From assembly GCF_014230305.1 (NCBI RefSeq), contig NZ_JACLAU010000005.1:62001-126000 (forward strand): 64,000 bases of DNA. Reading direction: 5' to 3'. Of the stretch, positions 36,856-45,600 are shown piece by piece (within the stretch, counting starts at the first letter, position 1; each line of letters opens with the position of its first letter). A program made the translations under genes and the position numbers. The notes beneath the pieces are model-generated. The model saw nothing but the letters and a program-made list of their open reading frames with translations. It was not told where the DNA came from and did no database searches. The stretch is from Novosphingobium aerophilum. GTDB taxonomy: Bacteria; Pseudomonadota; Alphaproteobacteria; Sphingomonadales; Sphingomonadaceae.

Positions 36856-37781
36856 CCCGGATCGCGATCACCGGAGCGTCCGGCAATTATGGCCGCGCCG
36901 CAGCGGATCGGATGGTGGCGCAGGGGCGTGCCGCTGACCTGATCCTGATGAGCCGAACCCCGGCCAAGCTGGCCGATCGCACCGCGCAGGGCTGCGACGT
37001 GCGGCAGGGCGACTTTGACGATCCGGCGAGCCTGACCCGTGCCTTTGCCGGCGCGGACAAGCTGCTGCTGATTTCCGGCACCCGGGTCGGCGCACGGGTG
37101 GCCCAGCACCGGGCGGCGGTGGAAGCGGCGGTGGCGCAGGGGGTCAAGCACATCATCTACACCAGCTTCATCGGAATCGACGAGCCGGCCAACCCCGCCG
37201 AAGTGCGCCACGACCATATCGAGACCGAACGCCTGATCCGCGAATCCGGGGCGGCGTTCACTTTCCTGCGCGACGCGCACTACGCCGATGCGATGATCCT
37301 GATGGCCGGGCCGGGGGTGATGGCCAGCGGCCAGTGGATCAGCAATGCGGGCGATGGCCGCGAGGCCATGGTCTGGCGCGACGATTGCGTCGCCAGCGCG
37401 GTCGCGGTGCTGACCGGGACCGGGCATGAAGGCCAGACTTACAACATCACCGGGCCGGACCTGCAGACCTTCTCCGAGGTCACCGCGATCATGGCCGAGG
37501 TGACCGGGATGCCGCTGGCCTATGTCGCGGTCGACGATGCTGCGCAGTATGCGATGTTCGATGCCATGGGCATACCGCGGCGGCCGGTGGATGATCTGTC
37601 CGTCGCGGGTATCCCGTGGAACAGCGATGACATGGTCACCTTCGGCCAAGCAATCCGCGAAGGGTTCCTGGCCATCTGCAGCGACGACGTCGTCCGGCTG
37701 ACCGGACGTCCGGCGCGGTCAGTGCGTCAAATGATCGAAGACAACGCCGACATGCTGCGGGCTGCGGCTGCGGTCAGGTAA
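36852..37781 (+). CDS. NmrA-like NAD(P)-binding protein (atypical SDR, QorB-like)
   Basis: The 309-residue protein begins at a GTG overlapping the stop of the dioxygenase (GTGA). It has the Rossmann motif ITGASGNYGRAAADRM (5-20), DADDPASL-like segment GDFDDPASLTRAFAGADKLL, YTSFIGIDEPANP and a C-terminal substrate region. NmrA/QorB-type proteins reduce quinones or aldehydes, or act as redox sensors. Coupling to a stilbene dioxygenase suggests handling of the aldehyde or quinone product (inference). The 3-prime end overlaps the convergent DUF3237 gene by 8 bases. Confidence 0.74.
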   Translation: MTRIAITGASGNYGRAAADRMVAQGRAADLILMSRTPAKLADRTAQGCDVRQGDFDDPASLTRAFAGADKLLLISGTRVGARVAQHRAAVEAAVAQGVKHIIYTSFIGIDEPANPAEVRHDHIETERLIRESGAAFTFLRDAHYADAMILMAGPGVMASGQWISNAGDGREAMVWRDDCVASAVAVLTGTGHEGQTYNITGPDLQTFSEVTAIMAEVTGMPLAYVAVDDAAQYAMFDAMGIPRRPVDDLSVAGIPWNSDDMVTFGQAIREGFLAICSDDVVRLTGRPARSVRQMIEDNADMLRAAAAVR

Positions 37782-38268
37782 CTGCATAATAGCGCAGCAG
37801 ATTGCCATCGGGCTGGCGCTCGCCGATCCCGATGAAAACGTGCCGGGTCAGCCAATCGTGCTTGCCCTTCGGGGTCTCGAACGTGGGCTGGCCGCGCAGA
37901 TAATAGTCTTCGTGGGCCACGGGGGGTCCGCCTTCGAAAGCCCAGGCCCGCAGCCGGGCCATGGCGTCGGGTGTGCGACCCCACAGGAAGCCGCGGTTCT
38001 GCATGTAGATGATTGTGCCGTCGTCAACCTCCAGAAGGTAGCGGGCGTCGAACACGGCGGTGTCGTCATCGCGGAAATGGGCATAGTCGCCGCCCGAATT
38101 GGGCACGGCGCGGCCGCGCAGCCGGGGCCCCTCGAAGTGTCCCTCGTCGACCAGCACCGCCGAGCGGAAGCCACCGTTGTGGACATTGGGGACAGCAAAG
38201 ACGCGGGTGAACATCAGCCGGCATTCGAAGGCGAATTCCAGGTGAGGCTGATCCAGGGTCGAATACAT
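37774..38268 (-). CDS. DUF3237 family protein
   Basis: The 164-residue protein shows the DUF3237 (UPF0311) pattern: LEFAFECRLMFTR at the start, LRGRAVPNSGGDYAHFRDD and DARYLLEVDDGTIIYMQNRG in the middle, and FIGIGERQPDGNLLRYYAV at the end. The fold is a lipocalin-like beta barrel; no enzymatic role is established. It is the last gene of the minus-strand group that starts at 41773. It lies 82 bases downstream of the CmcJ/NvfI-like gene, and the family is often found beside aromatic and steroid catabolic genes. Function here unknown. Confidence 0.72.
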   Translation of the reverse strand: MYSTLDQPHLEFAFECRLMFTRVFAVPNVHNGGFRSAVLVDEGHFEGPRLRGRAVPNSGGDYAHFRDDDTAVFDARYLLEVDDGTIIYMQNRGFLWGRTPDAMARLRAWAFEGGPPVAHEDYYLRGQPTFETPKGKHDWLTRHVFIGIGERQPDGNLLRYYAVT

Positions 38269-38350
38269 CGTTCGGGTCTCTCAGTTTTGCGTCCGCAATG
38301 GGGGCAAGGGCAGCTCTATGGGTGAGGGGTGGGTGATGAACCCCGTCCTC

Positions 38351-39202
38351 TCAATCGCGGGTAAAAAAGGCCACGCCCCGGAATTCGATCGAGCGGCGCT
38401 CGACCGAGTCGGGACGGCTGCGGTCCACGAAGGCGGTGTGGGGGCAACGCCAGGTGCGGCTGTGATCGCTGTCGTTAAACTTGATCAGCAGCACCTCGTC
38501 GCCGGTCATGTCCGGATAGTACCACCAGCGGTGATCGGGTGAGTGGTGGAAAATGGTGGCGGCGATCATGTCTTCCTCGCCCGGGATCGGCGCGAACAGC
38601 GCGTCGCCGGTCGGGATCACGTCGACGTCGATCTTGGTGTTGGGGGTGCCCTCGTCATCGCGCACTGAGCGACCCTCGCATAGCGCCAGCGGCATGTCCT
38701 GCGGCGGCGGCGAGAGTGCGCGCCACAGCGAGAAGCAGATGAAACGATCATAGCCGTCGCCGCCAGGGCGGGCCTGCCGGTACATCCGTTCGGCAACCTT
38801 CTGCGCGGACCTCTTGGTGAAATCGACATGGGCCTCGGCGGCCGGAGGCTGCATCTGGTCGCTGGTCTGGCCCGAGGTGCGGACCATCCCGCCCATCGGC
38901 ACGACCAGATCGGCGCCAGTCAGCCCGCGCACCACTTCGCCAACCTGCGCGGCATAGGCGCTGTCGCCGGCATATTGCGCCTCCCAGTCGGTGATGTTGG
39001 TGGCGTGATGGGCCAGGCAAAAGCCATGCTCGTCCAGGTTGAAGGGATAACCCGCCAACCGGGCATTGCGGATGGTCACGGCATAGGGGGCGTAGACCCC
39101 GGTGTTGTACTCCTCACCCGGTGCCCAGAAGCGGCGATTGATGCGGCTGGTCGGGATCAGATAATCGATCGTGGTTTGGACTTCAGCCAGTGCGGTGCTC
39201 AT
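38351..39202 (-). CDS. CmcJ/NvfI-family oxygenase-like protein, second copy
   Basis: The 283-residue paralogue of the protein at 34515-35315 keeps the putative iron site H125-x-D127 (EAHVDFT) and H224 (SPDHRWWYYPDM). The residue aligned to R226 of the other copy is Lys241 (LLIKFNDSD), which may alter cosubstrate binding. The core CFSLWRALSPPPQDMPLALCEG is conserved. It stands 17 bases downstream of an NTF2-like gene in the minus-strand unit with the LigM/DesA paralogue, so both copies neighbour lignin-dimer enzymes. Likely role: oxidation of a side chain or ring of a lignin-derived dimer (inference). Confidence 0.72.
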   Translation of the reverse strand: MSTALAEVQTTIDYLIPTSRINRRFWAPGEEYNTGVYAPYAVTIRNARLAGYPFNLDEHGFCLAHHATNITDWEAQYAGDSAYAAQVGEVVRGLTGADLVVPMGGMVRTSGQTSDQMQPPAAEAHVDFTKRSAQKVAERMYRQARPGGDGYDRFICFSLWRALSPPPQDMPLALCEGRSVRDDEGTPNTKIDVDVIPTGDALFAPIPGEEDMIAATIFHHSPDHRWWYYPDMTGDEVLLIKFNDSDHSRTWRCPHTAFVDRSRPDSVERRSIEFRGVAFFTRD

Positions 39203-39219
39203 CCACCCTCTCCTCGGGT

Positions 39220-39621
39220 TCAGGGCTTGGGGAAATCCAGGCTGCCGCGGCGTTCAGCAAAGCGCCAGCCGTCGGCGGTGTGCACCAACCGATCGGCATA
39301 GGTTCCAACCAGCGGGGCCTGGTCGGGCCCGGTGAACAGCAGGATCTGGCTGTCGGCGCGGGCGTGGTCTGAGCCATCTAGCGTGATGCGGATATTGGCG
39401 CAGATGTGGCGCGTGGTGCGCGGCGGCCGGGCAAGGAAGGCGGCAAGGATGGCCTCGCGCCCGACGATGAAATCGTCGGGCGCGGTGGGCCGGCTCATCC
39501 GTCCGTCAGCGCTGTAGAGCGCGGCGACCTTCTCCCACGCACCGGAATCGTTCCAGGCTGCGTAGTCGAGGATCGCCCGCTCGATCTCGCGCTCGGCGAT
39601 CAGGCAAGCGAGCGCATCCAT
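39220..39621 (-). CDS. NTF2/SnoaL-like protein, small
   Basis: The 133-residue protein has the SnoaL/NTF2-like cone fold pattern: helix IAEREIERAILDYAAWNDSG, WEKVAALYSADGRMSRP, GREAILAAFLARPPRTTRH and YADRLVHTADGWRFAERRG. Such proteins are lyases, isomerases, dehydratases or small subunits of ring-hydroxylating oxygenases. It is separated by 5 bases from the larger NTF2-like gene upstream and 17 bases from the CmcJ/NvfI-like gene downstream, so it belongs to that transcript. No catalytic residue can be named with confidence. Confidence 0.7.
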   Translation of the reverse strand: MDALACLIAEREIERAILDYAAWNDSGAWEKVAALYSADGRMSRPTAPDDFIVGREAILAAFLARPPRTTRHICANIRITLDGSDHARADSQILLFTGPDQAPLVGTYADRLVHTADGWRFAERRGSLDFPKP

Positions 39622-39626
39622 CCCGC

Positions 39627-40358
39627 TCAGTCCTTGAAGCCTTCGCGGGCCCTGGCGTTGTCGACCACGATCGGCTCGCCGGTGACCGGATGCGCATAGG
39701 GGAAGGGCAGGATGTCGGTCGCCGGCCAGAGCCGCGGGACGGGCTGGACGAGCTCGTCCGGCCCGAACGGATTGGCCGGGTAAAGCCGGCTTTCGTCATA
39801 GGGCGGGATGAAATCGATCGGGGTCTTGGCCCAGCCATCCTGGAAGGTGCCATGCCAGAACGGGAAATAGCCCAGGCGCTGGATCTTCCACACCAGCTCA
39901 CCCTTGGCATTGGCCTCACGCACATAGCGGTTGTCGTAAAGCCCGCCTTCCCACCAGGCGCGCTGATCGCCCTCGGCGGTTTCGTGCAAGCCGGCCTGCA
40001 TCATCGAGCGGCCGCGCACGGTGGCCGACATGCGGTCCGGAGCAACGTCGATCACCATCTGCAGCTGCGGATGATCGAGCAGCCAGCCATAGCGCGGGCC
40101 GTTGTGACCATTGGTGAAGCGGGCCTGGAAATAATCGATGTAGAGCCGCCGCACCCCAGCCTTGCCGAGGAACTTGCCGCCCATGAACCAGACTTCGCCG
40201 TCTTCCGAGAACAGGTCGACCGTTTCGTTGTACTGCGATTTGTCGATGAAATAGCCGTAGGTGTACTGGATCCGTCGGATCTGGTGGATATCCTGCTGGA
40301 TCGCCAGTTCATGCTCGAGCCGCGCGACGCGGGCTTCGAGATTTGCAGTGTCTGACAT
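39627..40358 (-). CDS. NTF2-like protein, candidate LdpA/PcfL-type gamma-formaldehyde lyase, copy 1
   Basis: The 243-residue protein has an N-terminal heptad-rich helix (ANLEARVARLEHELAIQQD), then an NTF2-like domain with YTYGYFIDKSQYNETVDLF, GVRRLYIDYFQ, YGWLLDHPQLQMVIDVAPD and NRYVREANAKGELVWKIQRL, and a proline-rich C-terminal tail. Known sphingomonad diarylpropane and phenylcoumaran lyases (LdpA, PcfL) are cofactor-free NTF2-fold enzymes of about this size that release formaldehyde and give a stilbene. Its close paralogue is at 58621-59349. It follows the LigM/DesA paralogue by 23 bases. The stilbene product would feed the dioxygenases at 35383 and 62489 (inference). Confidence 0.72.
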   Translation of the reverse strand: MSDTANLEARVARLEHELAIQQDIHQIRRIQYTYGYFIDKSQYNETVDLFSEDGEVWFMGGKFLGKAGVRRLYIDYFQARFTNGHNGPRYGWLLDHPQLQMVIDVAPDRMSATVRGRSMMQAGLHETAEGDQRAWWEGGLYDNRYVREANAKGELVWKIQRLGYFPFWHGTFQDGWAKTPIDFIPPYDESRLYPANPFGPDELVQPVPRLWPATDILPFPYAHPVTGEPIVVDNARAREGFKD

Positions 40359-40381
40359 GGGCCTCTCCGTTTGTTATGGTT

Positions 40382-41773
40382 TCAGTCGGGCTTGTTGCGC
40401 CAGCTGGGGGCGTACGCGGTGCGGGCGACCTCTGAATAGGGCACCGAAGCGACCACGGCCTTGATCGTGACCTGCCGGTGCTTTTCGACCGTGGGCTTGG
40501 TGGTGCCGCCATCGGGCTCGCCCCAGATGAAATCGACTTCGGTGCCGGGAACGGCGACGCTGGGATCAACCATCGCCAGGGTCAGGATCTTACCCTCGTT
40601 CGCGGTGTAGCCGATCCAGGTCGACAGGCCGACCAGCGCGCCATCCTTTTCGACCCGGTCAAACGGGTGCATCGAATAGACCGCGCTGGGAAATTCCATG
40701 AACTTGGGACGCAGTCCGTCTTTGCCGAACATCCCGTAGAGCACATCGGCGACCGAACCGTCGTCGAGGGCCAGGGTCACCTTTTGGCGGTGCGGGCCAG
40801 CGGCGATTCTCTCCAGCGCCTCGCGGCCGATGAAGTCATGGTCGAACTTGACGAAGGGTCCATAGCCGAGGTCCCACGGCGTCAGGTAATAGCCCTCGAC
40901 GCTGCCCGGCACATAGCTGCCACCGACCGAGCAGCGCGATTCGTAATGGTTGGCCGAAAGCCACTCGCGATAGGGCTTGAGCAGATCGCCGGTGTAGATG
41001 CCGGGAAGCGGGGAGGGGATCCAGCCCGATTCTAGCGTGTTCGACGAATAGGTCCGCCCGCCAACCAGCGTGAGGCCATGGGCCTTGCCGGCTTCGACCA
41101 GCGCGGCGTGGACCGCATCACGATCCGCCCAGGGGCCCATCAGTTCGTAACCCGGCTGGCCGGCCATGCCATGACGCAGCGCGTGGACCTGCTTGCCGCC
41201 GATTTCCATCCAGCACATGTTGAAGAATTTGAGATCGGGTGCAGGCTGGCCGGTGGCGGCCTCGATCACCTTGGCCGAGTTGGGGCCCTGGATCTGGTAG
41301 CGGTAGTGGCGGCGGTTTTCCGGATCGGGGCGGGCGGCGGTGCGCTCGTCATAGGTCAGCGTCACGTCGCTGCGCCCCTCTCCATGGAACATCAGCCAGT
41401 TGAGCGTCGGCGCACGGCCGACCAGGTTGAAGGTGTTTTCGGCCAGATAGAACAGGATCACGTCGCCAATCACGTGGCCGTAATGCGTCACCGGCACGAA
41501 CTGCTTGGCCTTGTTGGGGACAAACCCCTTGAAGGAGTTGATCCCCAGTCCGTTGAGGAAGGCAAAGGCGCCCGGTCCTTCGACCATCAGTTCGGCCATG
41601 TGGTAAGACTGGTTGAACAGCACGCAGGTCTCGTTCCAGGCCCGCTGTTCGTCCCGCCAGTTGGAGAATTCACCGGGCACGCCGGGATAGACATTAGGCC
41701 CGACCTGCTGGTTGCGCAGGAAGGTGACCGTGTCGCCCGCGTCGGCAAGGATGGATTCTAGCGAAATGGTCAT
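40382..41773 (-). CDS. Tetrahydrofolate-dependent aryl O-demethylase, LigM/DesA family (second copy)
   Basis: The 463-residue paralogue of LigM keeps the family core: RNQQVGPNVYPGVPGEFSNW, YHM (57-59), NKAKQFVPVTHYGHVIGD and [20 protein letters not shown], with Y29, H58 and Y242 at positions matching the LigM catalytic site. It transfers an aryl methyl group to THF; the divergent sequence suggests a different substrate from LigM, such as syringate (DesA) or a dimer acid. An open extension upstream of 41773 runs through the promoter and is not coding. It leads a five-gene minus-strand group and is divergent from a MetE-like gene, with operator copy 6 between them. Confidence 0.82.
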   Translation of the reverse strand: MTISLESILADAGDTVTFLRNQQVGPNVYPGVPGEFSNWRDEQRAWNETCVLFNQSYHMAELMVEGPGAFAFLNGLGINSFKGFVPNKAKQFVPVTHYGHVIGDVILFYLAENTFNLVGRAPTLNWLMFHGEGRSDVTLTYDERTAARPDPENRRHYRYQIQGPNSAKVIEAATGQPAPDLKFFNMCWMEIGGKQVHALRHGMAGQPGYELMGPWADRDAVHAALVEAGKAHGLTLVGGRTYSSNTLESGWIPSPLPGIYTGDLLKPYREWLSANHYESRCSVGGSYVPGSVEGYYLTPWDLGYGPFVKFDHDFIGREALERIAAGPHRQKVTLALDDGSVADVLYGMFGKDGLRPKFMEFPSAVYSMHPFDRVEKDGALVGLSTWIGYTANEGKILTLAMVDPSVAVPGTEVDFIWGEPDGGTTKPTVEKHRQVTIKAVVASVPYSEVARTAYAPSWRNKPD

Positions 41774-41835
41774 GACAGCCTCTCTCAAAAATATGCCCGG
41801 CAGCGATTTGCTCTTGCATGCCGCGTCGATTGGAG

Positions 41836-41855
41836 TTTGTATGTAACAAATACTA
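41836..41855 (+). promoter_or_regulatory. Operator copy 6, between the O-demethylase paralogue and the MetE-like gene
   Basis: TTTGTATGT-AAC-AAATACTA matches 15 of 17 consensus positions; the right half is the weakest of the set. It is 62 bases from the minus-strand start and 23 bases from the plus-strand start, so one site may control both directions. Confidence 0.62.
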
Positions 41856-41878
41856 ATTGCAAGAGGGGAGATGAGGCC

Positions 41879-43006
41879 ATGATCGAAACAACCCACGTTG
41901 GCAGTCTGCCGCGCGGCGACGAGCTGACCCCTCTTTTGCTCGCCCGTGACGCCGGCAAGCCTTATGATGCCGAGGCGTTTGACCAGGTCGTTGCGGCGGC
42001 GGTCGATGCGGGGGTGGCCAAACAAGTCCAATCGGGGGTGACCACCGTTTCGGACGGTGAACTCGGCAAGGTCGGCTATTCGACTTACATGATCGAGCGG
42101 CTTTCCGGGTTTGGTGGCCATATCGACCGCAAGACCGCGGCTGACCTTGCCGAAGTGCCCGAGCTGACGAAAAAGCTCTCGGCGATCATGGGCAGCCAGG
42201 AATTCGTTCGGGCGAGCTGCATCGGCGAGGTCGAGCTGGTCTCGCTGGAGCCGCTGCACGATGACATCCGCCGCTTCAAGGCGGCGCTGGCGAACCACGC
42301 GGCCAGCGAGACCCGCGCTTTCATGAATGCAGCATCGCCCGGTCTGATCACCGCGTTTCAGGTGAACCGGTTCTACCCCAGCCACGAAGCCTACCTCGCT
42401 GCGCTGGTGGATGCGATGCGCGAGGAGTATGAAACGATCGTCAACGAGGGCTTTCTGCTCCAGCTCGATTGCCCCGATCTCGCGATGTCGCGCCACACAG
42501 GCTATCAGGACCTGTCCGAGGCGGAATTCCTCAAGGTGGCCGCCGCCAATGTCGAGGCGCTCAACGCCGCGACCGCAAACATCCCGCCCGAAAAGATGCG
42601 CATGCACGTGTGCTGGGGCAATTACGAGGGTCCGCACGATCACGATATCCCGCTCGAGCGGGTGATCGACATCGTGCTGGGGGCACGGCCCGGCACGATC
42701 CTGTTCGAGGCTGCCAATCCGCGCCACGAGCACGAATGGAAGGTCTGGGCCGATGCGCCGATCCCCTCGCACAAACAGTTGGCCCCGGGGGTGATCGACA
42801 CCTGCTCGAACTACATCGAGCACCCCGAACTGATCGCCCAGCGCATCGAGCGCTACGCCGGGATCGTCGGCAAAGACCGCGTCATCGCTTCGACCGACTG
42901 CGGCTTCGGCACGTTCGCTGGCTACGGCAAGCTCGATCCGCTGGTGACCTGGAAGAAGCTGCGGGCCTTGAGAGAGGGGGCTGAGATTGCAGATAACAGA
43001 CTGTAA
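41879..43006 (+). CDS. MetE-like cobalamin-independent methyltransferase (stand-alone catalytic domain)
   Basis: The 375-residue protein equals the C-terminal catalytic half of MetE. It has TTHVGSLPRGDEL at the start and the zinc ligands as H-x-C in RMHVCWGNYEGPH, a Glu in ILFEAANPRHEHEW and a Cys in IASTDCGFGTFAGY. MetE moves a methyl group from 5-methyl-THF to homocysteine; short forms of this family use other donors or acceptors. Divergence from an aryl O-demethylase that makes 5-methyl-THF, with a shared operator, suggests it disposes of methyl groups from demethylation (inference). AAGAGGGGAG precedes the start. It is 42 bases upstream of a TonB receptor. Confidence 0.76.
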   Translation: MIETTHVGSLPRGDELTPLLLARDAGKPYDAEAFDQVVAAAVDAGVAKQVQSGVTTVSDGELGKVGYSTYMIERLSGFGGHIDRKTAADLAEVPELTKKLSAIMGSQEFVRASCIGEVELVSLEPLHDDIRRFKAALANHAASETRAFMNAASPGLITAFQVNRFYPSHEAYLAALVDAMREEYETIVNEGFLLQLDCPDLAMSRHTGYQDLSEAEFLKVAAANVEALNAATANIPPEKMRMHVCWGNYEGPHDHDIPLERVIDIVLGARPGTILFEAANPRHEHEWKVWADAPIPSHKQLAPGVIDTCSNYIEHPELIAQRIERYAGIVGKDRVIASTDCGFGTFAGYGKLDPLVTWKKLRALREGAEIADNRL

Positions 43007-43048
43007 TAAATAGATAAAATACCATCAAAAACAACGTGGGAGTGAATC

Positions 43049-45562
43049 ATGAAAAACCTGACCATGGCGCGTTTGTTGGCGAGCACAGGCCTGGCTCTGG
43101 CTGTGCCGATTACACCGGTCTTTGCTCAAGCGGCATCTGACCAACCGGCTGCTGATGGCACCAGCAAAGACGATGCCTCCGAAATCATTGTTACTGCGCA
43201 GTTCCGCGCGCAGAAGCTGCAGGATACTCCGCTTGCCATCACGGCTGTGAACGCCGCGACTCTTGAAGCGCGTGGACACACCGACATTTCGCAGATCGCG
43301 GCGCAGGCGCCGAACGTGGTGCTGCGCGCCCAGCCGCAGAGCGGCGGTATCGGCCTCATCGCGTTCATTCGCGGCATCGGCCAGACCGACTTCAACTACG
43401 CGCTTGAGCCCGGCGTCGGCATTTACGTCGACGACGTCTATATCCCCACCCTGTCGAGCTCGCTGCTCGACCTGATGGATCTGGAGCGGGTCGAAGTGCT
43501 GCGCGGGCCGCAGGGCACGCTTGCCGGGCGCAACTCGATCGGCGGTTCGATCAAGCTGTTCAGCAAGAAGCCCACGGGCGAAGGCGGTGGTTCACTGCAG
43601 GCGACCTACGGTGCCTACAATCGGCTCGACGTGCGTGGCATGGCCGATTTCAAGATCACCAATAACCTCTTTGCGCGCATCTCCGGGGCGACCAAGAGCC
43701 AGGACGGCTTTATCACGCTGCTCGACTATGGCCTGGCCAACCCCAATTCCAATGTACGGGCCAACACCAATGCCGGCGACGGGATCGAGCGCGGAACACT
43801 GGGCGGGCGGTCGTTCTCAGCCGGGCGGGTAGCGCTGCGTTGGGAAGCAACGCCTGATATCGAGGTCAATCTCGCGGGCGATTACACGCGTGAGCGCAAC
43901 GAGGCCGGTGCGCAGGTGCTGCTCTATGCCAACAGCCCTGCCACCACGCCTGAGGGGATACCCTGGCTGGCTGGGAAGAACGGGGCGGCTGTTCCGTTCA
44001 ATTGCAACTTTGTGCCGACAACCACGCGTTTCCAGGCAAGCTGCGGCACGGTGCCGGCGGGTTATGATTCGCGCTTTATCAACTATGCGAACTTCCTCGA
44101 TGCCCGCACGCCAACCACGCAGGCGCCATTCAAGCCTTTTGCCGCGCAGAACCGCCAGAACTTCGATGGCTGGGGCCTGACGGGCAATGTGACCGCCAAG
44201 CTGGCACACAACCTGAGTGCGACGTGGATTTCCTCGTTCCGCCGTTACAAGATGCAGTTTGCCTTCGATCAGGACGGTTCGCCCGTGCCGGTGGCGCAGT
44301 TGGAGAACACGTTGCGCCATCGTGCGTGGAGCCAGGAACTGCGGCTCAATGGCAGCTTCCTGGACAAGCGGATCGAATACACGGTCGGCGGCTTCTACTT
44401 CGACGGCAACGGCACGTACAATGCCCGTGTCGACCTGAACTATGCGGGCCTCGACTTCATCCACGGTCCGGACAGCACCCCGGCGACCTCGAAGGCTGTC
44501 TTCTTCAACGGCACCTTCCATGTGACCGATGCCTGGGGTTTCACCGGCGGCATCCGCCACACCTGGGATCAGAAGGACTATACCTACTTCCGCCGGAATC
44601 CGGACCTCACCGTGCCGGGGCCTGGGCCCTGCCAGTTCTTCCTGGGAGCGCCCACAGCTGGCCCGACGGGCGTCGGCAACTCGCCGAATTGCCTTCTGCT
44701 CGGGCTCAACAACGTGACCGCGCAGTTCAAGGGCCAGCGTACCGACTGGCGCATCGAGACCGACTACCGGATCAGCCCGGAAGTGTTCGCATATGCCTCG
44801 GTCGCCACTGGCTTCAAGGCTGGTGGCGTCAACCCGCGGCCGTTCTTCGGCCCGTCGGCGGGCGAATGCTCGGCCTTGCCCCCTGGTGTGGCCGCGCCTT
44901 GCAATCAGGTGAAGCCGTTCAATCCTGAAACGCTGACCACGTATGAAGCGGGCATCAAGACCGACCTGTTCGATCGCAGGCTGCGCCTCAACGCCTCGGT
45001 GTTTTTCAACAAGTACGACAACATCATCCTGACGCTGTCGCGCTGCCCGGGCGCGCCGTGCCTTCGGCCGGCCAACGCGGGCAAGGCCGACGTCTGGGGT
45101 TTCGAAGCCGAAACCACGATCCGTCCGGTCGATGGCCTGACGCTTGACGGTTCGGTGAGCTACCTCAATTTCCAGTTCACGGACACCGGCACGACCGGCT
45201 TGCCGCTGACAAACCGGACGCCCTATACCCCGGAGTGGAACTGGAGCGTGGGCGCGCAGTATGACTACACGCTGTCCTCGCAAGCCGTGGTCAGCGCGCG
45301 GTTTGACGGTGCCTATCAGTCCTCGGTGTTTTCGGATGCGTTCAATGCGCCGACAAACCTTGTTGACGGGCGGTTCCTTGGCAATGTGCGGCTGAGCTAC
45401 ACCTCTGCCGACAAGGGCTGGCAGATCGCCGGCGAAGTCCAGAACGTCTTCAACAAGTACTATTTCCAGACCATTGAAGACGGCGCGATCCCCTTTGGTG
45501 CGATCACGGGCCAGCCGGGCCTGCCGCGCACCTGGGCACTGACGGTCAAGCGCACCTTCTGA
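43049..45562 (+). CDS. TonB-dependent receptor, copy 1
   Basis: The 837-residue outer-membrane protein has a signal peptide (LLASTGLALAVPITPVFAQA), a TonB-box region SEIIVTAQFRAQKLQDTP, a plug domain (about 50-165, with DVYIPTLSSSLLDLMDLERV and LRGPQGTLAGRNSIGG) and a 22-strand barrel ending in ALTVKRTF with the terminal Phe needed for assembly. It belongs to the sphingomonad receptor class that imports plant-derived and aromatic compounds; SYK-6 DdvT imports dehydrodivanillate. It follows the MetE-like gene by 42 bases and is followed by a strong terminator. The likely cargo is a lignin-derived dimer (inference). Confidence 0.86.
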   Translation: MKNLTMARLLASTGLALAVPITPVFAQAASDQPAADGTSKDDASEIIVTAQFRAQKLQDTPLAITAVNAATLEARGHTDISQIAAQAPNVVLRAQPQSGGIGLIAFIRGIGQTDFNYALEPGVGIYVDDVYIPTLSSSLLDLMDLERVEVLRGPQGTLAGRNSIGGSIKLFSKKPTGEGGGSLQATYGAYNRLDVRGMADFKITNNLFARISGATKSQDGFITLLDYGLANPNSNVRANTNAGDGIERGTLGGRSFSAGRVALRWEATPDIEVNLAGDYTRERNEAGAQVLLYANSPATTPEGIPWLAGKNGAAVPFNCNFVPTTTRFQASCGTVPAGYDSRFINYANFLDARTPTTQAPFKPFAAQNRQNFDGWGLTGNVTAKLAHNLSATWISSFRRYKMQFAFDQDGSPVPVAQLENTLRHRAWSQELRLNGSFLDKRIEYTVGGFYFDGNGTYNARVDLNYAGLDFIHGPDSTPATSKAVFFNGTFHVTDAWGFTGGIRHTWDQKDYTYFRRNPDLTVPGPGPCQFFLGAPTAGPTGVGNSPNCLLLGLNNVTAQFKGQRTDWRIETDYRISPEVFAYASVATGFKAGGVNPRPFFGPSAGECSALPPGVAAPCNQVKPFNPETLTTYEAGIKTDLFDRRLRLNASVFFNKYDNIILTLSRCPGAPCLRPANAGKADVWGFEAETTIRPVDGLTLDGSVSYLNFQFTDTGTTGLPLTNRTPYTPEWNWSVGAQYDYTLSSQAVVSARFDGAYQSSVFSDAFNAPTNLVDGRFLGNVRLSYTSADKGWQIAGEVQNVFNKYYFQTIEDGAIPFGAITGQPGLPRTWALTVKRTF

Positions 45563-45600
45563 GCGCCGCCAGGCCATCGCCCAGGCCATCGCTTGCAGGA

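Noticed and set aside
41774..42823. Upstream extension of the LigM/DesA paralogue over the MetE-like gene
   Set aside because: It would overlap operator copy 6 and the MetE-like coding sequence in antisense; LigM homologues begin at the ATG at 41773.
43817..45589. A 590-codon minus-strand frame inside TonB receptor 1
   Set aside because: The plus-strand receptor has signal peptide, plug and terminal Phe; the opposite frame has no recognisable feature.
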